Positions 1 to 8,789 of a DNA stretch of 64,000 bases are shown here, in pieces (position 1 is the first letter of the stretch; every line of letters starts with the position of its first letter). This stretch comes from Pedobacter sp. ok626 (GTDB lineage Bacteria > Bacteroidota > Bacteroidia > Sphingobacteriales > Sphingobacteriaceae): assembly GCF_900100435.1 (NCBI RefSeq), contig NZ_FNEX01000017.1, positions 62,001 through 126,000 on the forward strand, read 5' to 3'. The notes under the pieces are model-generated. The model made no database searches. It saw only the letters and a program-made list of their open reading frames with translations, and was not told the DNA's origin. The position numbers and the translations under genes were made by a program.

Positions 1-3000
1 GGACAAATTAACCGTACGGCAACCACATTCTTTTCCTGCCCTATTCGGTAAGTACGATCAATAGCTTGATTTTCTACTGCTGGATTCCACCACGGATCTA
101 CGATATAAACATAATCGGCCTTAGTCAAATTTAATCCCACCCCACCGGCTTTCAAACTAATCAAGAACACTCGTACCTCAGGATTATCTTGAAATGAAGC
201 CACCGCTCCAGCTCTATTTCTGGTTTGTCCGGTTAGGTACTCATGGGCAATCCCTCGTTCATAAAGCTCCTTCCTGATCAAGTCAAGCATCCCTACAAAC
301 TGCGAGAAAACCAATATCTTATGATTTGGCGATTTATTTTCAATCTGCTCCAGCAATGTTTCCATTTTAGATGATGCATTGCCATAAAACTTATCATCCT
401 TTAACAATTCGGCAGAGTTACAAATTTGTCTCAATCTCGTGATGCCCTGCAAAATATGCATACTACTTTTCTGCAATTCATCTTCAGCAACACCTGCTAT
501 ATAATCTTTGATGTCCTGTACCGCAGCCTCATACACCTCTCGCTGCTCTGTACCCATTTCGCAATAAATCACCATTTCCGTTTTATCCGGCAATTCCTTC
601 GCTACCTGCTCTTTAGTCCTCCGCAAAATAAAAGGGCTAATCCTTTGCTGCAATTCCTTTGCACGCTTCGTCTCCTTAAATTGATCAATAGGCACAGAAT
701 ACAATTCTTTAAACTGCTGCTTGCTCCCCAGTAAGCCCGGACAGGCAAACGACAACTGACCATATAAATCAAAAGTGTTGTTCTCTATGGGAGTACCTGT
801 TAAAGCTACTTTATTCCGCGACTGCAAAAGCCGTACAGCTTTATATCGCTGCGAATCTGGGTTTTTAATCGTTTGCGACTCATCTAAAAACACATAATTA
901 AACCGGTAGCCCTTCAAAAAGTTGATGTCAGCCAATAACGTCCCATAAGAAGTAAGGATAAGTTCATACTGATCAAATTCATGACTATTTTTCAACCTGT
1001 CGGCACCATAAATGGTCCGTATTTTAATAGAAGGGGCAAATTTTGCAACCTCGGCCTGCCAGTTAAAAATTAAAGAAGCTGGCACAACAACCAGATTGGT
1101 GTTATGTGTCGATTTTTCCCTTTGAGTAAGTATAAAAGCAATGATTTGGATGGTTTTACCCAATCCCATATCATCAGCCAAACAAGCCCCGAAGTTAAAA
1201 TCATCCAGGAAGTTAAGCCAGTTTACCCCATCGTGCTGATATCCCCGTAACTCTGCATTTAAAGTATCTGGTATTCTTACAGGAGTTATACTTTCCGGCC
1301 CAGATAGCTTTCCACGGTACATCGCCAGCTGGTCTTTTACCGCCTCATCAAAAAGTTGCTCTTCGTACAACTCAGCGATCATATTGTAATTGATCTTATG
1401 TGTATGTATCGTATCATCAACCACCTCTCCGGCACTAAAGTAACTGGTAAATTTCTCTACCCACTCATCCGGCAAAATCCCCATCGTTCCATCATCCAGC
1501 TTGATAAATTTACTCTTGTTACGGATAGACTTATGCAGGTGCTTCAAAGAGATCGCCTCCCCGTTATACTCAACCTTTGCGACCGTCTCAAACCAATCTA
1601 TACCACTAATCACCTTGATGGATATGTCAGCTTTAAACTGGCTCAGATTATTATTATTCAGCTTATTGAAACCCATAATCGTAATGCCCTTACTGCGCCA
1701 TGCCTCAAAAGCATCCAAAAACCATCCTATATCGAGAAAATGTTTACGGTGCATATAAAAGCAATCCATTTTCATTTCCTCATCCAATTGCTCTTCAAAA
1801 AAAGGATGTTGTTTCGCAATATTGGATACAAATTGCAGCTCTTGCTCTTCGTCTCTGCGCAATTTAAATGTATTCCCATACTTATCCTTCCCAATGATCT
1901 GTTTTCGGGAAAGTACCGGAATTTCGGTGTTACTGTAACGCATTACAGGGGTAATCAATACAAAATCTTCCGACTCGGATAAATAAATCAGTTGCTCGTT
2001 TTCCAGATCGTAACCCTTTTCTTCGATCTGTGTTTTTGTAGCTGGTTTTAAATAAGAGTAATTGATTTTAACTTTCTCTTCCAATTTTGAAAGGATAGTC
2101 TCATAAAACTCATCAAACTTCGACTTATGAATCAGCATCTTATCATAATGCTTTTTAAAGAAATCGATTACCCGTAAAAAAGCAGGATTGTCAATCAGGT
2201 ATAAGTCGTTATCTAATCGAATAAAATAATGATGCTTAATCACAAGGTCTTCAATAGCTAGCGATTGTCCTTCCAATAATAATTTACCCGACACCTCGTA
2301 AAAATCACCCTTTTCATTAACTGACAATATCAGATCGATACCTAGTATTTTAAGTTTTACCCGGCTGATGGAACTCGCAGATATATTAGGCGACACCTTA
2401 CTATCGTGCATATAGATATCCAACCCCAATGGATTTTTAGCCAAGGCCTTTAAGCCTTCCAGATCAGATTCGGAAGCCTCTGCATTATAATTATTCTGAA
2501 ACTTTAATATCCCGTTCAGGAATTTCAATTCACTACTATTTTCTGATCGCCAAATCAAGTCTGATGGATCAACAGCTTTTAAAGGATTCTTTATTTTACC
2601 ATCCTTACTCGCAAAACCTTCATAAAGAGATACGGTTAGGTGACTATAAAACCGATGCTGACTAAAAACAACTATCGTTTTTACATCCTTCTTAATTAAA
2701 CCTCCGGATGCTGATAAAGGCCATTCTTTAGTAGGTAATAAAGCCTCACCCAATTCTTGCTTTGTTCTTTTGTTAATTGGAAATAACGCCTTCACTTTAG
2801 GGCCAATCTCCAGAGCACCCTTTACATAATCGATCTGGAAATGATCATCCAGGTGCCGCTCATTTTCCAATCCATAGTCAACGGCAAACTCTTTCAGTTT
2901 TTTATACCTCAGGTTTTCATCAAAAAATAAGCGGAGCGGTTGCCGGTTCATGATGTTATATAATACTTTAGCCTGATATTCACATAGTCCATTGTTAGCC

Positions 3001-3263
3001 GACATGCAGGAGCAAGACAGCATTACACGATCTCTGGTTTGAGTAATGGTAACCACCTGAGTAGTCATAGAGACCGCGGTATCACTAAAGACAGCAAAGT
3101 TCACAGCAATCTCTCTAGGCGAAAGTTCGTAAAAGCCCTTCACTCCTGTATCCGTACCAACTTTACTGTGTTTTAATATCTCTGATATGGTTAATCCCGA
3201 AATGCTAAAATTCGCTAAAGTATAATCATGTGTTAGGGCATTGATTTCTTTCTCCACCTGCAA
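1..3263 (-). CDS. SNF2-family helicase with SWIM zinc finger, 3' end beyond window
   Basis: A reading frame of about 1087 codons is open from 3263 to the left edge, so the C-terminus is missing. The C-terminal half has the SNF2 ATPase motifs in order: Walker A-like DDMGLGKT near residue 690, a DESQ box near 795, LTGTPIEN, then KAGGVGLNLT and DRTYRIGQ close to the edge. Near residues 83-93 is CSC-x7-C-E-Y, a SWIM-type zinc finger with its last histidine replaced by Tyr. SNF2 ATPases move along or remodel DNA-protein complexes; the exact role of this bacterial subgroup is not established. A stop codon lies two codons upstream and there is no nearby in-frame ATG, so the start must be TTG 3263 or GTG 3257. 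Only the last few motif residues fall off the window. Confidence 0.9.
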   Translation of the reverse strand, partial: MQVEKEINALTHDYTLANFSISGLTISEILKHSKVGTDTGVKGFYELSPREIAVNFAVFSDTAVSMTTQVVTITQTRDRVMLSCSCMSANNGLCEYQAKVLYNIMNRQPLRLFFDENLRYKKLKEFAVDYGLENERHLDDHFQIDYVKGALEIGPKVKALFPINKRTKQELGEALLPTKEWPLSASGGLIKKDVKTIVVFSQHRFYSHLTVSLYEGFASKDGKIKNPLKAVDPSDLIWRSENSSELKFLNGILKFQNNYNAEASESDLEGLKALAKNPLGLDIYMHDSKVSPNISASSISRVKLKILGIDLILSVNEKGDFYEVSGKLLLEGQSLAIEDLVIKHHYFIRLDNDLYLIDNPAFLRVIDFFKKHYDKMLIHKSKFDEFYETILSKLEEKVKINYSYLKPATKTQIEEKGYDLENEQLIYLSESEDFVLITPVMRYSNTEIPVLSRKQIIGKDKYGNTFKLRRDEEQELQFVSNIAKQHPFFEEQLDEEMKMDCFYMHRKHFLDIGWFLDAFEAWRSKGITIMGFNKLNNNNLSQFKADISIKVISGIDWFETVAKVEYNGEAISLKHLHKSIRNKSKFIKLDDGTMGILPDEWVEKFTSYFSAGEVVDDTIHTHKINYNMIAELYEEQLFDEAVKDQLAMYRGKLSGPESITPVRIPDTLNAELRGYQHDGVNWLNFLDDFNFGACLADDMGLGKTIQIIAFILTQREKSTHNTNLVVVPASLIFNWQAEVAKFAPSIKIRTIYGADRLKNSHEFDQYELILTSYGTLLADINFLKGYRFNYVFLDESQTIKNPDSQRYKAVRLLQSRNKVALTGTPIENNTFDLYGQLSFACPGLLGSKQQFKELYSVPIDQFKETKRAKELQQRISPFILRRTKEQVAKELPDKTEMVIYCEMGTEQREVYEAAVQDIKDYIAGVAEDELQKSSMHILQGITRLRQICNSAELLKDDKFYGNASSKMETLLEQIENKSPNHKILVFSQFVGMLDLIRKELYERGIAHEYLTGQTRNRAGAVASFQDNPEVRVFLISLKAGGVGLNLTKADYVYIVDPWWNPAVENQAIDRTYRIGQEKNVVAVRLIC

Positions 3264-3378
3264 TTCTTAATGTACTCAATAAAAAACCTAAAATAAGCTA
3301 CGATCCTTCTAAATCGATTTAATAATCTGTTTATTTGTATATAGTAAACAAACACACACAAATATAAACTTCATTGTT

Positions 3379-3750
3379 ATGCTACTGAGTATTTTAAACT
3401 CCATTTTTTGCATTGCCTTTATTTTATTCGCTTATGTGAACCTAAATGATAGTGATTTCTGGCTTTGGGTACCAATTTATATGATTGCATCCATCTGTTG
3501 TGGATTTGCCGTATTTAATCATTTCTACCCTACCGTGTACCTTGCAGCCATATCCTTCTATATCGTTTATGCTGTAATTTTATTTTTTGTTAAGGATGGC
3601 GTCCGCGACTGGATACTGCGGTATAAAAGGCCAAGTCTGGTAGAAAGCATGCAGGCCACAAAACCTTATATAGAGAAAACTAGAGAATTTTTCGGCTTGC
3701 TGATCATTAGTGGAGCACTGGCAATTAACTATTTTTTTTGTGGCTGTTAA
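3379..3750 (+). CDS. TMEM220-like small membrane protein
   Basis: This 123-residue protein has about four hydrophobic segments. It begins with a helix and a short NLNDSDFWLWVPIY stretch that resembles the N-D-P-D-x-x-x-W signature of the TMEM220 family, whose function is unknown. The last helix ends at a Cys-Gly-Cys C-terminus. Its stop lies 10 bases before eboA, so it is probably the first gene of the ebo transcript. The 115 bases upstream separate it from the divergent SNF2 gene and must hold promoters for both, but I see no clean TAnnTTTG box there. The family call is from memory of the motif; the membrane topology is visible. Confidence 0.7.
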   Translation: MLLSILNSIFCIAFILFAYVNLNDSDFWLWVPIYMIASICCGFAVFNHFYPTVYLAAISFYIVYAVILFFVKDGVRDWILRYKRPSLVESMQATKPYIEKTREFFGLLIISGALAINYFFCGC

Positions 3751-3760
3751 CTAGAAAACT

Positions 3761-4456
3761 ATGCCGATAATAGATATAAAAAATTTGCCTGAACTTTTCC
3801 AGAAAATCATTAAACGAAACCTAAGCAGCGATGCCTGGGATTGGCTTCAAAAAAAGAGCGATTTAATAAAGACAGAAGAAAGATCAATGCAATTAAATCT
3901 GAGCTTTTCTATGCTTCCGCGACAAACGGGGCGGGATATTATTGAGCTAACAAACGATGAAACAGCAGAGTTCAACCTATCAGGAATGGAGCTTAACGAC
4001 TGGACAATCGACAAGTTGTGTCGCGTTTGGCTTTTAATGCAAATCCCGGAAGGCGACAAAGAAAACTACTTAAGAAAGATTAATGGGTTGTTTGCTACCG
4101 CAGAGATGAATGAGCAAGTAGCTTTATATGCCGCCCTTCCCTTTTATTGTTACCCAGAAGAATGGATTGCAAGATGCGAAGAGGGAATAAGAAGTAATAT
4201 TGGAACTGTATTAGAAGCCATTATGTACCACAATCCCTACCCGGCCAAATTCCTGTCCACACCTTCATGGAACCAACTGGTCCTAAAAGCCTTTTTTACG
4301 GATAAAGACGTAAGCAAAATCTACAGACTTTACGAAAGAGCAAACCCCGCATTGTCCGAAACCTTGCTGGATTATGTACAGGAGCGCCTGGCTGCGCATA
4401 GAACCGTAGCGCCAGAGATTTATCAATTGACACAACAAATGAACCCCCAAATATAA
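3761..4456 (+). CDS. eboA: EboA-domain protein
   Basis: A 231-residue soluble protein with no signal peptide or membrane helix. The sequence is mostly alpha-helical in character (repeated Leu/Ala-rich amphipathic stretches) and contains a PYPAKFLSTPSWNQLVLKAFF segment late in the protein, a pattern I associate with EboA. No catalytic motif is evident and the biochemical role of EboA is unknown. The identification is greatly strengthened by position: it is directly followed by eboB, eboC, eboD, eboE and eboF in the canonical order on the same strand, with gaps of a few bases. It may act as an accessory or scaffold protein for the pathway, which is inference. Confidence 0.85.
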   Translation: MPIIDIKNLPELFQKIIKRNLSSDAWDWLQKKSDLIKTEERSMQLNLSFSMLPRQTGRDIIELTNDETAEFNLSGMELNDWTIDKLCRVWLLMQIPEGDKENYLRKINGLFATAEMNEQVALYAALPFYCYPEEWIARCEEGIRSNIGTVLEAIMYHNPYPAKFLSTPSWNQLVLKAFFTDKDVSKIYRLYERANPALSETLLDYVQERLAAHRTVAPEIYQLTQQMNPQI

Positions 4457-4464
4457 AATGAACT

Positions 4465-5451
4465 ATGTGCTGTAACGAAAATTTTGAGGAAAGAAACAAG
4501 GGAGAGAAAATACAAACTACCCTCGACCTGAACGACATCAGCGGGATGAAGTTCTTTGATCCGCATGTACACATGACTTCCCGAACTACGGATGATTATC
4601 AGGCCATGGCCGATGCCGGTATTGTTGCCCTGATAGAACCTGCCTTTTGGCTTGGACAACCACGAACTGGTGTAGATAGCTTTACCGACTATTACAGTAG
4701 CCTCATCGGTTGGGAAAGATTCAGGTCTTCGCAATTTGGCATTAAACACTATTGTACCATAGGATTAAATTCTCGTGAAGCCAACAACGAAAAACTGGCC
4801 GAACAAGTCATGGAAATCTTGCCACAGTTTATTTTTAAGGACGGTGTAGTCGGTATTGGCGAAATCGGTTTTGATGATCAGACACCTGCTGAGGAGAAAT
4901 ATTATCGCTTACAACTAGACCTAGCCTTAGAAGCTGGACTTCCGGTACAAATTCATACCCCGCACCGCGACAAGAAAAAAGGAACACAACGGAGCATGGA
5001 CATTGCCATTGAACAAGGTTTGTCTCCACACATGGTCATCGTAGACCATAACAATGAGGAAACGGTAAAAGAAGTGCTCGACAGAGGCTTTTGGGCAGCC
5101 TTCACCATTTACCCTTTTACAAAAATGGGAAATGAACGTATGGTCGAAGTGGTTAAACAATATGGATCGGAAAGAATCATGATCAATTCAGCAGCCGATT
5201 GGGGCATTAGCGATCCTTTGGCTATTCCTAAAACCGCCGCATTAATGAAAAGATCGGGCATCAGCCTGGCCGATATTGAGCTGGTTACCTATCGCAATGC
5301 CATTACCGCATTTGCACAAAGTGGACAGATTAATGAAGATGACTTTACTACGGTTAAAAATATAGATCAGAGTCAGAAGTTTGCCAGCAACTCCATCTTA
5401 CGAGGTGGTCAACAACCAAGAATAGACAAGAATTCAATCATCATTTCATAA
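4465..5451 (+). CDS. eboB: TatD-like metal-dependent hydrolase EboB
   Basis: A TatD-type amidohydrolase-fold protein of 328 residues. The expected metal ligands are all present: HVH in FFDPHVHM, Glu in GIGEIGFD, His in QIHTPHR, His in IVDHNNE, and Asp in SAADWG. It should therefore be catalytically competent; the substrate is unknown. The reported start (ATG 4465) gives a polar 27-residue extension before GMKFFDPHVH; an internal ATG at 4546 would start just before the metal site and is also possible. The gene begins 8 bases after eboA and ends 7 bases before eboC, consistent with one transcript. Confidence 0.9.
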   Translation: MCCNENFEERNKGEKIQTTLDLNDISGMKFFDPHVHMTSRTTDDYQAMADAGIVALIEPAFWLGQPRTGVDSFTDYYSSLIGWERFRSSQFGIKHYCTIGLNSREANNEKLAEQVMEILPQFIFKDGVVGIGEIGFDDQTPAEEKYYRLQLDLALEAGLPVQIHTPHRDKKKGTQRSMDIAIEQGLSPHMVIVDHNNEETVKEVLDRGFWAAFTIYPFTKMGNERMVEVVKQYGSERIMINSAADWGISDPLAIPKTAALMKRSGISLADIELVTYRNAITAFAQSGQINEDDFTTVKNIDQSQKFASNSILRGGQQPRIDKNSIIIS

Positions 5452-5458
5452 GCAGACC

Positions 5459-6373
5459 ATGAAAAAACTATTGGGTTACCTGAGGCTAATGCGTCCGGCC
5501 AATGTAATTACGGCTGTCGCCGATGTAATGGCAGGAATAGCCATTGCAGGTTATTTTGTACAACTGGCCCCTGGAACTTTCGGATGGGGCACTGGCCCAG
5601 AGATTTCTTTCCTCCCGATTATCCTGTTGTGTATTTCCACCATTGGGCTTTACAGTGGTGGGATTATCCTCAATGATGTTTTTGACGCGGAACTGGATGC
5701 CAAAGAGCGTCCGGAACGCCCGATTCCAAGCGGACTGATCTCCAAAAAGGCAGCAACAATTTTCGGCGGTATCTTTTTCTTTATCGGCATTTTTGCAGCG
5801 GGACTTTATAATTCAAACTCTCAATACCTTGCTGTTGCTATTATGGTTAGCGCCCTGATTTATAATAAATTCTTAAAACACAATGCCATTTTCGGCCCTC
5901 TAAATATGGGCCTGTGCCGTGGTTTAAATCTCCTATTAGGTATCAGTATTATTCCTACAGCCATACAACAGTGGTGGTTCTTAGCCATTATACCGATCAT
6001 TTATATCGCTGCGATCACCATGATCAGCAGAGGAGAAGTACACGGTGGCAGTAAAAAAACACTTTACTTTGCTGCACTGCTTTATACCGTTGTTATTGCT
6101 GCCATTTTGGTCGTTGCACAATCCAAGGGCAACTTCCTCTCCGCGCTTATTTTTATAGTTCCCTTTACCTTGATGATCTTTACGCCCTTACTTATAGCCA
6201 TCCAATTTCCAGTTGGTAAAAACATAGGGAAAGCCGTAAAATCAGGAGTTATCGCCTTAATATTAATGAATGCATCCTGGGCCGCAGCCTTTGGTGTATG
6301 GAACGTTGCTATATTTATCGTGATTTTATTACCCATATCCATACTATTAGGCAAAGCTTTTGCCGTTACTTAG
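5459..6373 (+). CDS. eboC: UbiA-type prenyltransferase EboC
   Basis: A polytopic membrane protein of 304 residues with about nine helices. The first Asp-rich motif of UbiA prenyltransferases is intact as NDVFDAELD, followed by ERPIPSG. UbiA enzymes attach an isoprenyl chain to an aromatic or other acceptor using a Mg-bound diphosphate. The second motif, usually D-x-x-x-D, is not seen at the expected place after helix six: the sequence there is SRGEVHGGSKK, with Glu as the only acid. This is either a family feature of EboC or a sign of altered chemistry. The gene is the third of the ebo operon and lies 11 bases before the eboD ATG. Confidence 0.9.
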   Translation: MKKLLGYLRLMRPANVITAVADVMAGIAIAGYFVQLAPGTFGWGTGPEISFLPIILLCISTIGLYSGGIILNDVFDAELDAKERPERPIPSGLISKKAATIFGGIFFFIGIFAAGLYNSNSQYLAVAIMVSALIYNKFLKHNAIFGPLNMGLCRGLNLLLGISIIPTAIQQWWFLAIIPIIYIAAITMISRGEVHGGSKKTLYFAALLYTVVIAAILVVAQSKGNFLSALIFIVPFTLMIFTPLLIAIQFPVGKNIGKAVKSGVIALILMNASWAAAFGVWNVAIFIVILLPISILLGKAFAVT

Positions 6374-6384
6374 TTCGCATTTTT

Positions 6385-7563
6385 ATGAGTTATTTAGAAC
6401 AGTCTTTTAGTGTCAAATTTGACTACAAAATATATTTCACCAATTCCCTTTTAGAAAGCACAAATACACTACTTGCCGACTTTTTCAAAGGAAGACCAGC
6501 AGAAGGAAGCCAAAAAATATTCTTTGTTATTGATGAAGGTGTAGCAATCGCGCACCCAAATCTGACCAACGATATCAAAGCCTATTTTGAGTTACACCGC
6601 CAGGTAAACCTGATTAACGACATCATGATCGTTCCGGGTGGTGAGGCTTCAAAAAACGACACAAGTCTATTTGATCAGCTGGTTGATGCCGTAGATGTTC
6701 ATGGCATAGACAGGCACTCCTACATCGCGGCCATTGGCGGAGGTGCTGTATTGGATCTGGCCGGGTATGCTGCCGCTGTATCGCACAGAGGGATTAAACA
6801 CATCCGCATTCCTACCACCGTATTGTCTCAAAACGACTCTGGAATTGGCGTTAAAAATGGCATCAATTATAAAGGAAAGAAAAACTTTCTGGGCACATTT
6901 GCCCCGCCTACAGCCGTATTTAATGACGAACAATTTTTACATACCTTAAGCGACAGGGATTATCGTTCAGGCATTTCCGAAGCTATAAAAGTCGCCCTCA
7001 TTAAAGACCCAGCATTTTTTTACTGGATAGAAGATCATGCGGATGAGCTGGCTACAAGGCATACAGATAGTATGAACTACCTGATTAAACATTGTGCAAA
7101 ACTACATCTTGACCATATTGCAGGTACAGATCCCTTTGAAACCGGATCGGCACGACCATTAGATTTTGGCCATTGGAGTGCGCATAAACAGGAACAACTT
7201 AGTCAATTTACGGTTCTCCATGGCGAAGCTGTAGCAATGGGGATCGCACTTGACAGTACATATTCTTTCTTGGCAGGCTTGTTAACCGAAGATAAATTGA
7301 AACGAATACTAACTGTATTATTACGACTATCTTTCGAAATCACAGATCCTATTATCCAGATCAACAATACGCAATCACCTATCTTAAAGGGATTAACAGA
7401 ATTTCAGGAACATTTGGGTGGCAAACTAACAATTACACTGTTAACAGATCTAGGCACAGGCAAAGAAGTATATGAGATGAATCATCAACTACTCATTAAA
7501 GCAAGTGAGTATGTAGCCGATTTTGCAAAAAACAACCTGGTTTTAAACTCCATAAATCACTAG
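6385..7563 (+). CDS. eboD: 3-dehydroquinate synthase-like sugar phosphate cyclase EboD
   Basis: A 392-residue protein of the dehydroquinate synthase / sugar phosphate cyclase superfamily. It has the NAD-binding GGGAVLDLAGY, the segment RIPTTVLSQND, and candidates for all three zinc ligands: Glu in ISEAIKVA, His in DFGHWSAH, and His in LHGEAVAMG. It should bind NAD and Zn and cyclise a sugar phosphate. The stretch GHWSAHK departs from the GHTxGHA usual in true dehydroquinate synthase, so the substrate is probably not DAHP. I chose ATG 6385 because it follows the eboC stop; an upstream in-frame ATG at 6298 would overlap eboC by 76 bases and add an unrelated leader. Confidence 0.9.
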   Translation: MSYLEQSFSVKFDYKIYFTNSLLESTNTLLADFFKGRPAEGSQKIFFVIDEGVAIAHPNLTNDIKAYFELHRQVNLINDIMIVPGGEASKNDTSLFDQLVDAVDVHGIDRHSYIAAIGGGAVLDLAGYAAAVSHRGIKHIRIPTTVLSQNDSGIGVKNGINYKGKKNFLGTFAPPTAVFNDEQFLHTLSDRDYRSGISEAIKVALIKDPAFFYWIEDHADELATRHTDSMNYLIKHCAKLHLDHIAGTDPFETGSARPLDFGHWSAHKQEQLSQFTVLHGEAVAMGIALDSTYSFLAGLLTEDKLKRILTVLLRLSFEITDPIIQINNTQSPILKGLTEFQEHLGGKLTITLLTDLGTGKEVYEMNHQLLIKASEYVADFAKNNLVLNSINH

Positions 7564-7564
7564 C

Positions 7565-8773
7565 ATGAAAGTAAACACAGGCCATTTAACCTATTGTACA
7601 AACATTCATGCAGGCAAAAACTGGGAAGAAGATTTTAATGCCCTAAAGCAAAACTTCCCTGTTATAAAACAAACAATTGTTCCAAATCAACCTTTAGGTC
7701 TCGGCTTAAGACTTTCTAATGAAGCCAGTCGCGAATTGAGAAATGAGGATGCTTTACAGCAATTTAAACAATGGCTAACAGAAAATGATGCCTATGTTTT
7801 TACCATGAATGGGTTTCCTTATGGGGATTTTCATCACACCGTTGTAAAAGAACATGTACATAGCCCAGACTGGACGACCAATGATCGGGTAGATTATACG
7901 ATACGACTGTTTCACATCCTGAAGGCTTTACTACCAGAAGGCATGGACGGGGGCATTTCGACCTCTCCCCTTAGTTACCGCCATTGGTTTAAAAATGAGA
8001 TAGATTTTAACACTGCAAAAAAGGCAGCTACACTAAATATCATAACCGTAATTGGCCTATTGATAACCATTCATCACGAAACCGGACAGCTATTGCATCT
8101 TGACATAGAGCCTGAACCAGATGGGATATTGGAAACGGGAAGAGAATTTATCGATTGGTTTGAAAATGATCTTTTGGTTTTAGGTGCCCCAGTCCTCGCA
8201 GAACAATTTAACATCTCAACGGAGGACGCCACAGATCACATAAAAAAACACCTCTGCCTTTGTTACGATGTTTGCCATTTTGCTATCGGTTACGAAAACC
8301 ATAAAGCAGTACTAACCGAACTGGAACAAAAAGGAATTGGTGTTGGCAAAATTCAGATCAGCGCCGCACTAAAGGCAGATCTACAGGGATCTTTAACAGA
8401 AAAAGCAGCCATAAAAAACAGCTTCTCCTCATTTAATGAATCTACCTATCTACATCAGGTAGTCGCCCTAAAAAAGGATGGCTCATTAATCAGATACCCA
8501 GATTTACCACAAGCCCTTGAAGATTTTGATCACGAAAATATTGAACAATGGCGCTCGCATTTTCATGTCCCCATATCAATCAAAGAAATCGGATTGCTAC
8601 AATCTACACAGGATGACATTACCACCCTGCTGGAGCTTCAAAAACGCAAACCTTTTACCAAGCACCTGGAAGTAGAAACCTACACCTGGGAGGTATTACC
8701 TGAACAATTAAAATTACCAATTGCCCAATCGATCAGCAATGAGTTAAACTGGGTGATTGATACCCTGGCATAG
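7565..8773 (+). CDS. eboE: EboE, TIM-barrel sugar isomerase-like protein
   Basis: A 402-residue soluble protein. Its N-terminus (NTGHLTYCTNIHAG) is characteristic of EboE, which databases name metabolite traffic protein. The fold is that of the xylose isomerase / AP endonuclease 2 TIM barrels: candidate metal ligands are Glu residues in LDIEPEPDG, Asp/His in CYDVCHFA and a late Gln in KIQISAAL. Such proteins isomerise or epimerise sugars or cyclitols, but the reaction of EboE is not known. It starts one base after the eboD stop codon, which suggests translational coupling, and ends 16 bases before the eboF ATG. Confidence 0.9.
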   Translation: MKVNTGHLTYCTNIHAGKNWEEDFNALKQNFPVIKQTIVPNQPLGLGLRLSNEASRELRNEDALQQFKQWLTENDAYVFTMNGFPYGDFHHTVVKEHVHSPDWTTNDRVDYTIRLFHILKALLPEGMDGGISTSPLSYRHWFKNEIDFNTAKKAATLNIITVIGLLITIHHETGQLLHLDIEPEPDGILETGREFIDWFENDLLVLGAPVLAEQFNISTEDATDHIKKHLCLCYDVCHFAIGYENHKAVLTELEQKGIGVGKIQISAALKADLQGSLTEKAAIKNSFSSFNESTYLHQVVALKKDGSLIRYPDLPQALEDFDHENIEQWRSHFHVPISIKEIGLLQSTQDDITTLLELQKRKPFTKHLEVETYTWEVLPEQLKLPIAQSISNELNWVIDTLA

Positions 8774-8789
8774 ATACAATTTATTTAAG

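Noticed and set aside
1356..1982. 208-codon open frame on the plus strand
   Set aside because: It lies wholly antisense to the SNF2 helicase gene, with no recognisable domain.
6298..6384. Extended N-terminus for eboD
   Set aside because: It would overlap eboC by 76 bases and adds sequence not like the family; ATG 6385 fits better.
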